Part shown: positions 25,772-33,580 of the stretch, in pieces
How the letters are laid out: each line of letters opens with the position of its first letter
Numbering within the stretch: the stretch's first letter is position 1
Origin: Microvirga vignae
GTDB taxonomy: Bacteria > Pseudomonadota > Alphaproteobacteria > Rhizobiales > Beijerinckiaceae
Assembly: GCF_001017175.1 (NCBI RefSeq)
Contig: NZ_LCYG01000032.1
Location: forward strand, 124,001-188,000
Direction of reading: 5' to 3'
DNA length: 64,000 nucleotides
Program-made: the position numbers and the translations under genes
The notes under the pieces: generated by a model
The model's input: only the letters and a program-made list of their open reading frames with translations
Databases searched by the model: none
Told to the model about the DNA's origin: nothing

Positions 25772-26933
25772 TAAGTTGGAGTGTGGCAGGGCTGTCGATC
25801 AACATATCTGCAGCCTCCGAAGCATTGTCATAGCTGAGTTCGAGTACGGAGGACCTGCCGACCATGGCGCTCAGTGTGAGGAATCCCTCGATGGAGAGGT
25901 GGTGGCGCGCATTGCGGGCTTCTTCCAGGAGGCGGACCAAGGCCTCGACTCGATCGAAGGGACGGATCTCGAAAGACATGGATGGCTCGTAGCGTGGAAA
26001 CACGATGGCCGTGACCGGAACCTCCTCTGGATGAACCACCGTTCGAGGAGGTACGTACTTCACGGTTCGCCCGTCGGGCCTGAGATGAACCTGAAGCTCT
26101 TCCATGCCCGGAAAAAACTTTTGGAGAATGGGCCAGCTCCCAGGCTTGGCCGCGTAGGCGAGAGGGAGCCCGGAGACGGCTGAGCACCCGTTTCGAATCA
26201 GCACGACATCATCGGCAACCAATGGCCATCCACGGGCGTTGAGGACCGCCGCGAGGGTGCTCTTGCCGCTCCCGGAGGATCCAGTTAGCAACACGACACC
26301 CGCAGCGCTCCGCAGGGCTGCCGCATGGATTGCAAAACTATCCGGCTGCTGGATCAGAAGACTCTCCAAGAGTTCGATCTTAAGCCAGACGATGACTGCC
26401 GCAGGGTCTGGCAGTAGCCGGTCTGCCCCATTGGGCCCGAGAAGCCGGTAACCTTCCGAGGCACGGGAAATCACGAATGTGAAATCTACCGGCGCGTCGT
26501 CGAAGGCGCGGAGATGCCCGAACACGTCCCGAACCGCGCCGGCTATATTCGCATCGGGGTAGGACACGCAAATCCGAGCGCCAGCGAGACGGAAAGACTC
26601 CGTCGCGCTGGCGTCCACTTCAGGAGACGGTGCAGATGGGCTCCGTGTCCAAGCTCGGAGTTCCGGAGGCTCCGGCGGTCTGATGAAACCTGCGGCCTCC
26701 CACTGCTCGAGGCAGGCTGCGACATAGCTCTCAATCTGCTCGCGCGAACAGCCGGTCCTCGCGGAGAGCCGCATGACAACAGCATCGCGTGATACCCCCT
26801 CGACCCAGAGATCATGCCAAACGGCTGCAGCCAGCCCATCAAGGAGATACAGCTGCTGGTTGGGCTCCGAGAAGAGCACGCCACGATTGTCAAGGGCAGT
26901 TAGGGCGATACCCCGATGAGGCCGCAGATCCAC
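25728..26933 (-). CDS. PqqD-like / HPr kinase-like fusion protein, 3' end altered by IS630
   Basis: A 401-residue protein starting at GTG 26933, immediately after the stop codon of the small Tat-type protein gene. Residues 1-85 look like a PqqD/RRE domain (GVLFSEPNQQLYLLDGLAAA and a following helical part). Residues about 190-380 form an HprK-like kinase domain with Walker A GSSGSGKST at 208-216 and the paired Asp of LVADDVVLI at about 231. In lasso-peptide and HPr-rel systems such kinases act with PqqD-type domains on a peptide or small protein. The last 15 or so residues (RSRAPSARLGSPPA) are antisense IS630 sequence, so the native C-terminus is lost or changed. Confidence 0.8.
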   Translation of the reverse strand: MDLRPHRGIALTALDNRGVLFSEPNQQLYLLDGLAAAVWHDLWVEGVSRDAVVMRLSARTGCSREQIESYVAACLEQWEAAGFIRPPEPPELRAWTRSPSAPSPEVDASATESFRLAGARICVSYPDANIAGAVRDVFGHLRAFDDAPVDFTFVISRASEGYRLLGPNGADRLLPDPAAVIVWLKIELLESLLIQQPDSFAIHAAALRSAAGVVLLTGSSGSGKSTLAAVLNARGWPLVADDVVLIRNGCSAVSGLPLAYAAKPGSWPILQKFFPGMEELQVHLRPDGRTVKYVPPRTVVHPEEVPVTAIVFPRYEPSMSFEIRPFDRVEALVRLLEEARNARHHLSIEGFLTLSAMVGRSSVLELSYDNASEAADMLIDSPATLQLRSRAPSARLGSPPA

Positions 26934-27176
26934 TTAGTCAAACCGCTTTCCGCCCCGACCGCCACCAGGGAAGACTCCTCCGGTTGCGCCGCCGCCCGGG
27001 AACAGTTTGCCACCGGAACCGGCAATCGCATCCGAGTCCATGCTGGTTGAAAGCAGCAAGGTCACGGCGGGAGGAGTGAGCGCGGCGAAACGGCCCGCCT
27101 TCTTCAAGAAGCTGCGCCTCGATTCATCCTCAACTGGTAAATTTGTGTTGGGTGAGCGATCTGGATCTTCCACCAT
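26934..27176 (-). CDS. Small Tat-type glycine-rich protein, possible peptide substrate
   Basis: An 80-residue protein with start at 27176 (upstream GAGGAG close to the ATG; a longer frame opens at 27239). Residues 19-26 read SRRSFLKK, a twin-arginine motif, followed by a hydrophobic stretch (FAALTPPAVTLLLSTS) and an AIA that could be a cleavage site. The remaining tail of about 28 residues is Gly-rich with a repeated FPGGG (GGKLFPGGG, GGVFPGGG) and ends GGKRFD. It is encoded between the nucleotidyltransferase and the PqqD-HprK gene and its stop abuts the kinase start. Being the peptide on which these enzymes act is inference. Confidence 0.7.
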   Translation of the reverse strand: MVEDPDRSPNTNLPVEDESRRSFLKKAGRFAALTPPAVTLLLSTSMDSDAIAGSGGKLFPGGGATGGVFPGGGRGGKRFD

Positions 27177-27293
27177 GTACTCCTCGCGAGCCGGTTTGAG
27201 TGACGGCAATGAAACGCCGACTAAAAAATTATGACACACGCAATGGCCGAAAGCTGAACAAAGGCGTCTTAGCTCAAATGAGGTAGGCTGAGA

Positions 27294-28274
27294 TCAGGGA
27301 CTGATCTTTCCTTGAAGGCGTCGGTATAGCCGAAAGATCGTCCAGACTGGCTCTATTCGCCTGAACCAGGAATTGCGCTCCAAGAAGATCTGACGGCCAT
27401 AGAGCACGCGCGGAAGGAACCCACCCGCAGCGGCATCCTGGATATCGACACGGAGGAGCTCACTTAGATTGATGAGGCACAGCTTGAAGGCCCAAGGCAG
27501 CACTCGGAGCCGAAACCTCGAATGAAGCGCATCCCAGTCGACCGCCCCGGTTTTGATCAAGTCCCGGAGGTCAAGGAGATGCCTTAGATCGATCGAACCG
27601 CGCAGGAAATGCCGGTCATTGATCATGTCATGGGCAATGAGGTGGATCATGCGATCCGTGACGGGCGGGATCCTTGCTCGATGGCCCGCAACGTCCACGA
27701 TCTCAGCGGCGGAAGTCGGATGCCCCTGGTAGAGGTGAGCCGGTCCAGGAGGGCGATGATGCAGATCGACGGTTCCCACGTCGCGAATACGGTAGAGCTT
27801 GGCATGGGCATGGTCGCCAGCTTTGAAGTTAGCCTTGTAGCCTAGGCTGAGAAGAGCCTCCATCGCCTGGGGCAGTTGCTCCGGAGGGACAAGGAGGTCG
27901 AGATCGGAGATCATGCGCAGCCCCAAAGCATCCTCCGGGGCAGTCCAGAGGATGGCAGTCCCTTTAAGGAGGATCGGCTCAATCCCGGCCTCGTTCAAGG
28001 TAGCAACAGCTTCGAGGCATTGCGTCTTCAGCCGGGCGTTCCGCTCGCAATTAAGATCGTACTGCAGTCGCAGATAAGCTCCGGCATCATCTGGAATCGC
28101 GACAGGTCTCTTGCTCTCGGCCAAGGCCCCATGGAGAGCCGGTCCAACGAGATGCTTATTGGCCTCGCGGATGATATTGTCCCAGTTCGGCGCGCTTGGC
28201 GCGTCGCCTCGCATACAGGCGGCCAAAGCCTCCAGGCTGGATTGTTGCCTTTCTGCTCGATGACCAATCAGCAT
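27294..28274 (-). CDS. Nucleotidyltransferase family protein (NTP_transf_5-like)
   Basis: A 326-residue protein. The core motifs fit the uncharacterised nucleotidyltransferase family: ILLKGTAILW at about 101-110, then GLRMISDLDLLVP at about 118-130, with the paired Asp expected to bind metal and NTP. A second conserved region follows (TVDLHHRP; DRMIHLIAHDM; RHLLDLRDLI). Members occur beside HprK-like kinases in lasso-peptide clusters such as paeninodin and in some polysaccharide loci. It is the first gene of the three-gene unit, 117 bases upstream of the small Tat-type gene. Confidence 0.82.
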   Translation of the reverse strand: MLIGHRAERQQSSLEALAACMRGDAPSAPNWDNIIREANKHLVGPALHGALAESKRPVAIPDDAGAYLRLQYDLNCERNARLKTQCLEAVATLNEAGIEPILLKGTAILWTAPEDALGLRMISDLDLLVPPEQLPQAMEALLSLGYKANFKAGDHAHAKLYRIRDVGTVDLHHRPPGPAHLYQGHPTSAAEIVDVAGHRARIPPVTDRMIHLIAHDMINDRHFLRGSIDLRHLLDLRDLIKTGAVDWDALHSRFRLRVLPWAFKLCLINLSELLRVDIQDAAAGGFLPRVLYGRQIFLERNSWFRRIEPVWTIFRLYRRLQGKISP

Positions 28275-28918
28275 TCTGCTCTTTCACTGGCTTAAGCGTC
28301 AGTATGAGACTAGGAAGTGTGTCCGGTCCAGTACTTCTTTAATCTAAAACTGCATCGGGATGTGTGCTTTGCCATTACGAGCGTCACACAAGCTTTTGCT
28401 CAGCGCACAATTCAGCCTCACAGATCCCGGCACCCTCGCCAGCACCAGGCTTGATCGCCTTCCGGGCTTGCGGCCAGCTTCGAGTTCGCCGGCGGAGATC
28501 TTAACCTTCTCCTGCCCGTTAGTGCCGATCCAGCCCCAGTTGTGCACTTGGCGCACCGTTCCGAACAGATCCCGCTCGCTCATGAGGCTGTAAAAGCGCC
28601 GGATGTCCTGCTTAGGTAGATCCGGTACAGCGCGAGGTGATCCTAGCCAGCGATCTCAAGCCGTTAGAGACGAAGGATGTTCACGTAGTCAAACTACCGA
28701 GGTTCTCGACCTCCTGATTATTGCTTGCCTCCCGCCAGATCGGGTCAGGTGATCTAGGGCGAAGCCGACCGCAGATGTACTGGCGCGCCCATTTCCTTGC
28801 GACGGCCAAGGGTCAGTAAAGAAAAGCGCCACCTGATGGCAGAGATGGTTTGACCTTCGCCCTTGAACCTGTAGCTTTAGTTTGGGGAGCGGGGACAAGA
28901 AGATCCTCGTTGGGGCAG
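28275..28918. other. Gene-poor stretch
   Basis: About 640 bases upstream of the nucleotidyltransferase gene. An open frame of 79 codons on the minus strand (28344-28583) has no recognisable features. The promoter of the three-gene unit should lie at the left end of this stretch. Confidence 0.4.
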
Positions 28919-29125
28919 ATGCAGTTCTGGAAGTCTGTGCGGTACCGCGTATCGCTCATCCGACGCGGTGAGATTGAAGTCGCCACTGTCGAACGGCTCT
29001 TATCCTTTGCACTTCGAGCAGCGCTTTTCATAGCAGCTATAGGTCTTCTCTACTCAACTCTGGGACAGCCTCTGATCGCAAGCTGGAGGAGCACCGCTCA
29101 AATCCTCTCGAAGGCAGGATTCTGA
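28919..29125 (+). CDS. Hypothetical small membrane protein
   Basis: From ATG 28919 the product has 68 residues (MQFWKSVRYRVSLIRRGEIE) with one hydrophobic segment (FALRAALFIAAIGLLYSTL) and a short polar end. The frame is open 69 bases further upstream. The ribosome binding site is weak. I do not recognise a family; the composition of a basic N-terminus plus a membrane helix is the only support. Confidence 0.35.
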   Translation: MQFWKSVRYRVSLIRRGEIEVATVERLLSFALRAALFIAAIGLLYSTLGQPLIASWRSTAQILSKAGF

Positions 29126-29168
29126 TCTTCGGCGGGGCCGTCGCGGACATATCGGCGGCCTCGTTCGC

Positions 29169-29405
29169 TTACTCCGACAGGTAGAATGATCCAAGGCTGT
29201 ACTGGGTAGACCCCGAAAGCGGCGAGACTTTTATGACCTTGTGCATGCCGCGCGGATCTTCCTGCCAGTTCTTAATCTCGTGCTCTCGCACAAAGACATT
29301 GATCCCTAATCTTTCAACGAAGTGCTCTCCCATCTTCTCTGTACGGTTCACGTCGTCCCAGAAATCAGCATCTCTTCTGCCCTTCAGTTTGGCGGCCTCG
29401 GCCAT
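29169..29405 (-). CDS. Hypothetical protein
   Basis: A 78-residue frame from ATG 29405 with a protein-like, charged composition (KLKGRRDADFWDDVNRTEKM; EHEIKNWQEDPRGMHKVIKV). The frame continues upstream of the ATG for about 23 codons, so the true start could be earlier or the gene could be the 3' remnant of a longer one. No family recognised. Confidence 0.35.
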   Translation of the reverse strand: MAEAAKLKGRRDADFWDDVNRTEKMGEHFVERLGINVFVREHEIKNWQEDPRGMHKVIKVSPLSGSTQYSLGSFYLSE

Positions 29406-29623
29406 GCGCGTCGCGCAAAGTAGATTAAAGACCTCGCGGATGTGCAGAGTCCTCCGCTGGAATCAGTTATACTGAATATTTGCAGCTACCCCCCGTAAAG
29501 CGGTCAGTAGTACGCTGCGAAACCTTCAAATCGCGCTCCACAATCAGCTTTGTCGCAATCATACTGTCTCTGTCGGGTCAGCAAAGGGATGGGAGCGCCG
29601 ATTGCCACCGCTAGGAGGTGCCT
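29406..29623. other. Short gap before a 27-residue peptide gene
   Basis: No gene is seen here. The last bases (29613-29620) are a strong AGGAGGTG ribosome binding site for the small membrane peptide. Confidence 0.4.
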
Positions 29624-29707
29624 ATGCAGGAGTGGGTCTTTGCCTTTCTCCTGAACCTAATATTGTGGGCTGGAATTCTAATCCTGCTGCGCTGGCTATT
29701 CGCATAA
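29624..29707 (+). CDS. 27-residue single-pass membrane peptide
   Basis: A very short gene: AGGAGGTG, three bases, ATG at 29624, then 27 codons and TAA. The product (MQEWVFAFLLNLILWAG, then ILILLRWLFA) is almost entirely one membrane helix with Glu and Arg as the only charged residues. The near-perfect ribosome binding site and the clean hydrophobic sequence are the evidence. Function unknown; such peptides can be regulators of larger membrane proteins. Confidence 0.55.
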   Translation: MQEWVFAFLLNLILWAGILILLRWLFA

Positions 29708-29834
29708 ACCTCTCAAAACCGCGCTTATCGGAATTGCGCCTGTCCCCTTATGCGCCGATCCATATCCCTTTGGGACGATTTTGATGCGCTCACGAAACAG
29801 TACGATCGACCGTCCTTAAGGGCGGATCACAGCG

Positions 29835-30104
29835 ATGAAAGTCGGCAGCTCAGCAGACCACACTCAGAACAGTAAAGATCGTGGGTGGAGGCAGATATTG
29901 GGGCCACAGGACGCCGAGAATGTACTTCTAGTGATCATGATCAGCTGGGTCTCCGCAGCAGGTGCCCTTGTCTTCTTTGGAAAATTTGACCTGATCCTTC
30001 TATTGGTAACGGCGGGGTTTGTTGCTGTTCTAGTGGTGTTGAGTTCTGGCTTGTCTCTGCTCACTGCGGCCGCCCTTCGAAAGCTGACATCATGGTTTGC
30101 GTAG
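29835..30104 (+). CDS. Hypothetical two-helix membrane protein
   Basis: An 89-residue protein with a polar N-terminus (about 28 residues) and two hydrophobic segments (VLLVIMISWVSAAGALVFF; LILLLVTAGFVAVLVVLSS). ATG 29835 follows GCGATG with no strong ribosome binding site. No family recognised. It sits in a run of small, rightward genes at 28.9-31.7 kb. Confidence 0.5.
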   Translation: MKVGSSADHTQNSKDRGWRQILGPQDAENVLLVIMISWVSAAGALVFFGKFDLILLLVTAGFVAVLVVLSSGLSLLTAAALRKLTSWFA

Positions 30105-30237
30105 GGCCAATCCTGTCGGCCCCTCACAAGTCCTGATACCCCTGAGCGCTTCGTACATGCTATCGCCTTCAGCGCTGGCCAGCCTCGGGCCAGCTTGCCT
30201 GCTTAGAAGAGTTCTTCCGCCATGTAGGATTTGGTGT

Positions 30238-30498
30238 ATGAACTCCAGGATATCTGAGCGTCGATTGAGTGAACGCTTCCCCACCTGCTTGGAAGGGTGG
30301 ATCGCAGGAAAGACCCTGGGAGCAGCAATCGCCTGCACCGTCTGGGACTTATCTGAGACTGGCGCGTGTCTCGTCATCGAAGGACCCGCTGATGTTCCCG
30401 TTGACTTCGAGCTGCAGATCCCAAGCGAGTCCGCCGAGGCCAGAGTTCGGCTGATCTGGACGACTGGCACTCATTACGGGGCGGAATTTACGGATTAG
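30238..30498 (+). CDS. Small PilZ-domain protein
   Basis: An 86-residue protein from ATG 30238. It has the PilZ pattern: SERRLSERFPT near the N-terminus (basic motif) and CTVWDLSETGACLVIEG (the D-S-G motif with expected spacing), then a beta-rich end (RVRLIWTTGTHYGAEFTD). PilZ domains bind cyclic di-GMP, but short stand-alone ones in Rhizobiales are numerous and often uncharacterised. The basic motif is RRLSER, close to the consensus RxxxR. A stop codon followed by a palindromic repeat region ends the gene. Confidence 0.72.
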   Translation: MNSRISERRLSERFPTCLEGWIAGKTLGAAIACTVWDLSETGACLVIEGPADVPVDFELQIPSESAEARVRLIWTTGTHYGAEFTD

Positions 30499-30692
30499 AG
30501 CCGCTTCCACTTGCGTGGAATCAGCTCTCTTCTTTGCTCGGCCGCATTTTTGAACGGCGAACCGGATCCACTTCGCTGAAAAATGCTCTAGTGCATCGTG
30601 CAGAAAAGTGGACTCGGTTTTCCGCTCCCAACGATGCGCTCTCTAGAAAAGGGAGCATCGGATTAATCCGATGCTCTAAGCCATGTCTGAAA
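30497..30692. repeat. Palindromic intergenic repeats (AGCATCGGA family)
   Basis: The gap after the PilZ gene is packed with short inverted repeats: GAGCATCGGATTAATCCGATGCTC (24 bases shown as two arms at 30658-30677), a CCAC-GTGG hairpin near 30510 and an AAAGTGGA/TCGGTTTTCC stretch. The AGCATCGGA arm also occurs at 38156 and 43125. These look like REP-type elements that insert after genes. Confidence 0.6.
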
Positions 30693-30703
30693 AGAGGTGA
30701 CGC

Positions 30704-31264
30704 ATGAGAGGTCAGCAACTGGAATCCGCGTGGACTGACGCCAACTGGCCCTTCGCGGCTGAGCAAGACCTCGCAATATTTCTCGCGATGACAAGGGAGG
30801 CCTTTGCAGCAGACAGCACCAACTCGCTCCCGGCCTTTGAGGCACTAGGGTACGTGGCCTCGTACTACTGGAGAAAGGATGAGGCGCCCGAAAGTGTCAC
30901 CATCCCGTTTTGGGTCGTAGAAGTGATTGTCAGTGGGTATCAAAAGTACAAAGCAAGTCATACTGGCCCAGGCGGAGCACGGCTCAAGTTCGGCGAAGCC
31001 CTCCAGATGGAGGGGCATGGTCAAGGGAAGCGCCCACGCATCCACGACCACCTCAAGCAGCTCCGTGACATTCGTATCGCGATTCACCTCGTCCTTTTAG
31101 AGGAAAAGGGCTGGAAGATTGATGCGGCGATCCAGGAGCTTGCCGACAGGACCGGCATTCATCACACCACTGTCCGCGATCTCTGGGTTCGACATGCCGA
31201 ACAGGCACGCAAGGCATTGCGGAACTTCCGTCAAGGCGAGACGCCACCCGAGCAAACTTCGTGA
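30704..31264 (+). CDS. Hypothetical protein with C-terminal HTH-like segment
   Basis: A 186-residue soluble protein. The C-terminal part (about 135-175: AAIQELADRTGIHHTTVRDLW) resembles a helix-turn-helix in which a recognition helix follows GIHHTTV. The N-terminal part (FEALGYVASYYWRKDEAPES) is not recognised. ATG 30704 follows AAGAGGTGACGC, a good ribosome binding site. Its place upstream of an excisionase-like gene and recombinases suggests an island regulator, as inference. Confidence 0.55.
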   Translation: MRGQQLESAWTDANWPFAAEQDLAIFLAMTREAFAADSTNSLPAFEALGYVASYYWRKDEAPESVTIPFWVVEVIVSGYQKYKASHTGPGGARLKFGEALQMEGHGQGKRPRIHDHLKQLRDIRIAIHLVLLEEKGWKIDAAIQELADRTGIHHTTVRDLWVRHAEQARKALRNFRQGETPPEQTS

Positions 31265-31342
31265 AGTTTTACGAGTGCCTTTCGCAGGCCATAGGCGACC
31301 AACTGTGACATCGATGGGCCATTCGCGAACAAAGGATCGCCA

Positions 31343-31537
31343 GTGGCTCACCAGAAATTCGATCAGCAGCCTGGGACGATAACCGCACTAGGCGCGGGCA
31401 CGTCCCTTGTGGCGTTCGTAGGCTTGCTGGCGCACTTGGTGGTGCAGGCCGCAGTTGAACCAGCAGTGGCTGGCCACGCCAAGACCTCCGTTCGCGGTGA
31501 ACCCGAACAGGAGAATTCCCGTGAAGCCAAAACCTGA
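31343..31537 (+). CDS. Hypothetical small membrane protein
   Basis: A 64-residue frame starting at GTG 31343 with AAAGGA six bases upstream. It has one hydrophobic segment (LVAFVGLLAHLVVQAAVEPAV) between polar ends. It overlaps the excisionase-like gene by 17 bases. No family recognised; moderate support only. Confidence 0.4.
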   Translation: MAHQKFDQQPGTITALGAGTSLVAFVGLLAHLVVQAAVEPAVAGHAKTSVRGEPEQENSREAKT

Positions 31538-31700
31538 GCCGCTCTTGACCCTGCATGACCTTGCTGCCCGCTGGCAGGTGAGCCTCAAGTCCGTGCGCCG
31601 CATCGCGTCACGTGGCGAACTCAAGGTGCACCGAATCGGCCACCAGATCCGCGTCTCGCCCGAAGACGCAGACACCTATGAGAAGCTCCATCGCAGCTAG
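31521..31700 (+). CDS. Excisionase-like HTH protein
   Basis: A 59-residue protein from GTG 31521, which has AGGAGA upstream at good spacing. It has the MerR/excisionase-type helix-turn-helix (LLTLHDLAARWQVSLKSVRR, then RGELKVHRIGHQIRVSPED). Such proteins bend DNA at attachment sites or regulate the neighbouring recombinase genes. It lies 173 bases upstream of the tyrosine recombinase pair. Confidence 0.75.
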   Translation: MKPKPEPLLTLHDLAARWQVSLKSVRRIASRGELKVHRIGHQIRVSPEDADTYEKLHRS

Positions 31701-31873
31701 AATCGATGGCCTCTGAGGGGCAGCTTTGTCCAATGATGGCAATGGCTTATTGGCTGTCGGGAGAACGCTTCCGGCTGAACGCCGTAGGACCAAAAAGCTG
31801 CTATTTCCCGAATAGCCCCCTGTGTCTACTCCTGTCCTCCCGAGGCCAGAACTGACCACGCGAGACGATCCCG

Positions 31874-33580
31874 ATGAAGCATATCGACCCCGAGTTTCTC
31901 GCCCGTAGCAAGGCAGCGTTCCGCTCCGAGAGTAGCACGACCCTGGCTGATGTGAAGCGTCTCGCCGAGGCGGATACAGACCTGACCGATATCCAGCGCC
32001 GGGACCTCGTGTCGGCCCTGAACCGCCTCGAACACCTGTTCCGGACGCAGCTGGAGAAGTTGGAGGCGAGCCCGCGCCGTGCGCGCGAGCTTCTCGCCTC
32101 CGTAAGCCCGGCGCAGCTGGGCCTGTCGGACAAGACCTTCGCCAACATCCGCTCTCTGGTAGCCAAAGCCGTCCGGCGCTACGGCCAGCCGGGTTCGCCC
32201 CTGACCAAGTGCATCGCCATCGCTCCGTGCTGGCAAGAGTTGCTCGCTCGGATCGGTACCGCCTACCAGCGGCAGGCGCTGTATCGACTTGCCACCTTCT
32301 GCACGGTCATGGGTATCCCGCCGGAAGACGTCAGGAACCAGACGCTGCTTGGCCTCTACGCCGCTATCGAGACGGAGGAGATGGTCAAGCGCCCGAGGGG
32401 TGTTATCAAGGCCACAATAACCAACTGGAACCGCTCAGTCCGCACAGTGCAGGGCTGGACCCAGGTGCAGTTGTCTTCGCCGTTCAAGCAGGAGTCGTAC
32501 ACGCTGCCCCTGAGTGCCTTCCCACTCTCCTTCCAGGAGGACGTGGCGGCTTGGCGTGAGCGGATGACGAGCCCTGACCCGCTCGACGACGAGGCGCCGG
32601 CACGTGCCCTTCGCCCGGCCACGATCGAGCACCGCATTTTCCAGTTTCGCCAGTTCGGCTCAGCCCTCGTCCGTACCGGCCATCTGCAAATCGATGAGAT
32701 CACGTCGCTCGCTGTGCTGTTTCAGCCGCTGGCCTTCAAGGCTGCCCTGCGCTTCTTCCTCAACCGCTCCGGCAAAAAGACCCAGCGCGTGCATAATCTC
32801 GCCCGCTCCATGCGCCTGATCGCCAAGCACTACTGCCGCATGGACGAGCCAGCGCTCGCGACGCTGGAAACCATCTGCAAGAAGCTCGATCCGGGCAACC
32901 GGCGCCAGATGACCACGCGCAACCGCAAGCGTCTCGGCCAGTTCGATGATCCACGTAATGTCGGCCGATTGCTGACCTTTCCAGAGCAGGAAGCGCGCCG
33001 GGCGCTCCGACAGAAGAACACGACCCGAGCCGCCAAGGGCATGGAGCGCGCTGTTGCGGTCGACCTGCTCATCCACTGCGGCCTGCGAATTGGCGCCCTG
33101 CGCACGCTGGAGCTGTCCGACTTCACTTGGCTCAACTCAGGATTGGCCGTGTTAGTGGTCCCTGCGGAGCGCACCAAAACGGGCCGGCCGCTGGAGTTCG
33201 AACTCAATGCCGAACTCACTGCACGCCTGAAGCGCCACATCGCGGAGTTCCGCTCCCGCCTGCCGGAGGCCGACAGCCTGTTTTTGTTCCCCGGTCCTCA
33301 TGGTGGACCACGGTCAAAGACGGCAATGTCCGACGCGATTCGCGGGAGTATGCGGCAGGCCGGGCTCGAGATGAACCCGCACCTGTTCCGCCATGCGATT
33401 GCGAAGATCGCAGTCGAGGCCGATCCCGGCGCCTATCTCGCCGTCTCCCGCGTTCTCGGCCACACGACGCTCGACACCACCATGGGCCATTACCTCGGCA
33501 CCGAGTCGAAGGCAGCCGGGCGGCATGTCGACCGGTTGCTGGACGAAGCAAGGGTCAAAGCCTCGGAGAGGATGAAGTGA
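31874..33580 (+). CDS. Tyrosine recombinase, long form
   Basis: A 568-residue site-specific recombinase. The N-terminal 350 residues are a long DNA-binding region with no named domain. The catalytic domain (about 375-550) has Arg in HCGLRIGALRTLELSDF, a Lys-bearing RTKTGRP beta-hairpin, the HxxR box NPHLFRHAIAK, and GHTTLDTTMGHYLG with the second His and the nucleophile Tyr. All catalytic residues seem present. Its TGA overlaps the next start codon (TGATG), so the two recombinases are co-translated. Confidence 0.9.
   Translation: MKHIDPEFLARSKAAFRSESSTTLADVKRLAEADTDLTDIQRRDLVSALNRLEHLFRTQLEKLEASPRRARELLASVSPAQLGLSDKTFANIRSLVAKAVRRYGQPGSPLTKCIAIAPCWQELLARIGTAYQRQALYRLATFCTVMGIPPEDVRNQTLLGLYAAIETEEMVKRPRGVIKATITNWNRSVRTVQGWTQVQLSSPFKQESYTLPLSAFPLSFQEDVAAWRERMTSPDPLDDEAPARALRPATIEHRIFQFRQFGSALVRTGHLQIDEITSLAVLFQPLAFKAALRFFLNRSGKKTQRVHNLARSMRLIAKHYCRMDEPALATLETICKKLDPGNRRQMTTRNRKRLGQFDDPRNVGRLLTFPEQEARRALRQKNTTRAAKGMERAVAVDLLIHCGLRIGALRTLELSDFTWLNSGLAVLVVPAERTKTGRPLEFELNAELTARLKRHIAEFRSRLPEADSLFLFPGPHGGPRSKTAMSDAIRGSMRQAGLEMNPHLFRHAIAKIAVEADPGAYLAVSRVLGHTTLDTTMGHYLGTESKAAGRHVDRLLDEARVKASERMK

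Noticed and set aside
33127..33579. Upstream extension of the second recombinase gene
   Set aside because: The extra codons overlap the catalytic part of the first recombinase; the ATG at 33580 overlapping the TGA is the natural start and leaves a normal-length protein.
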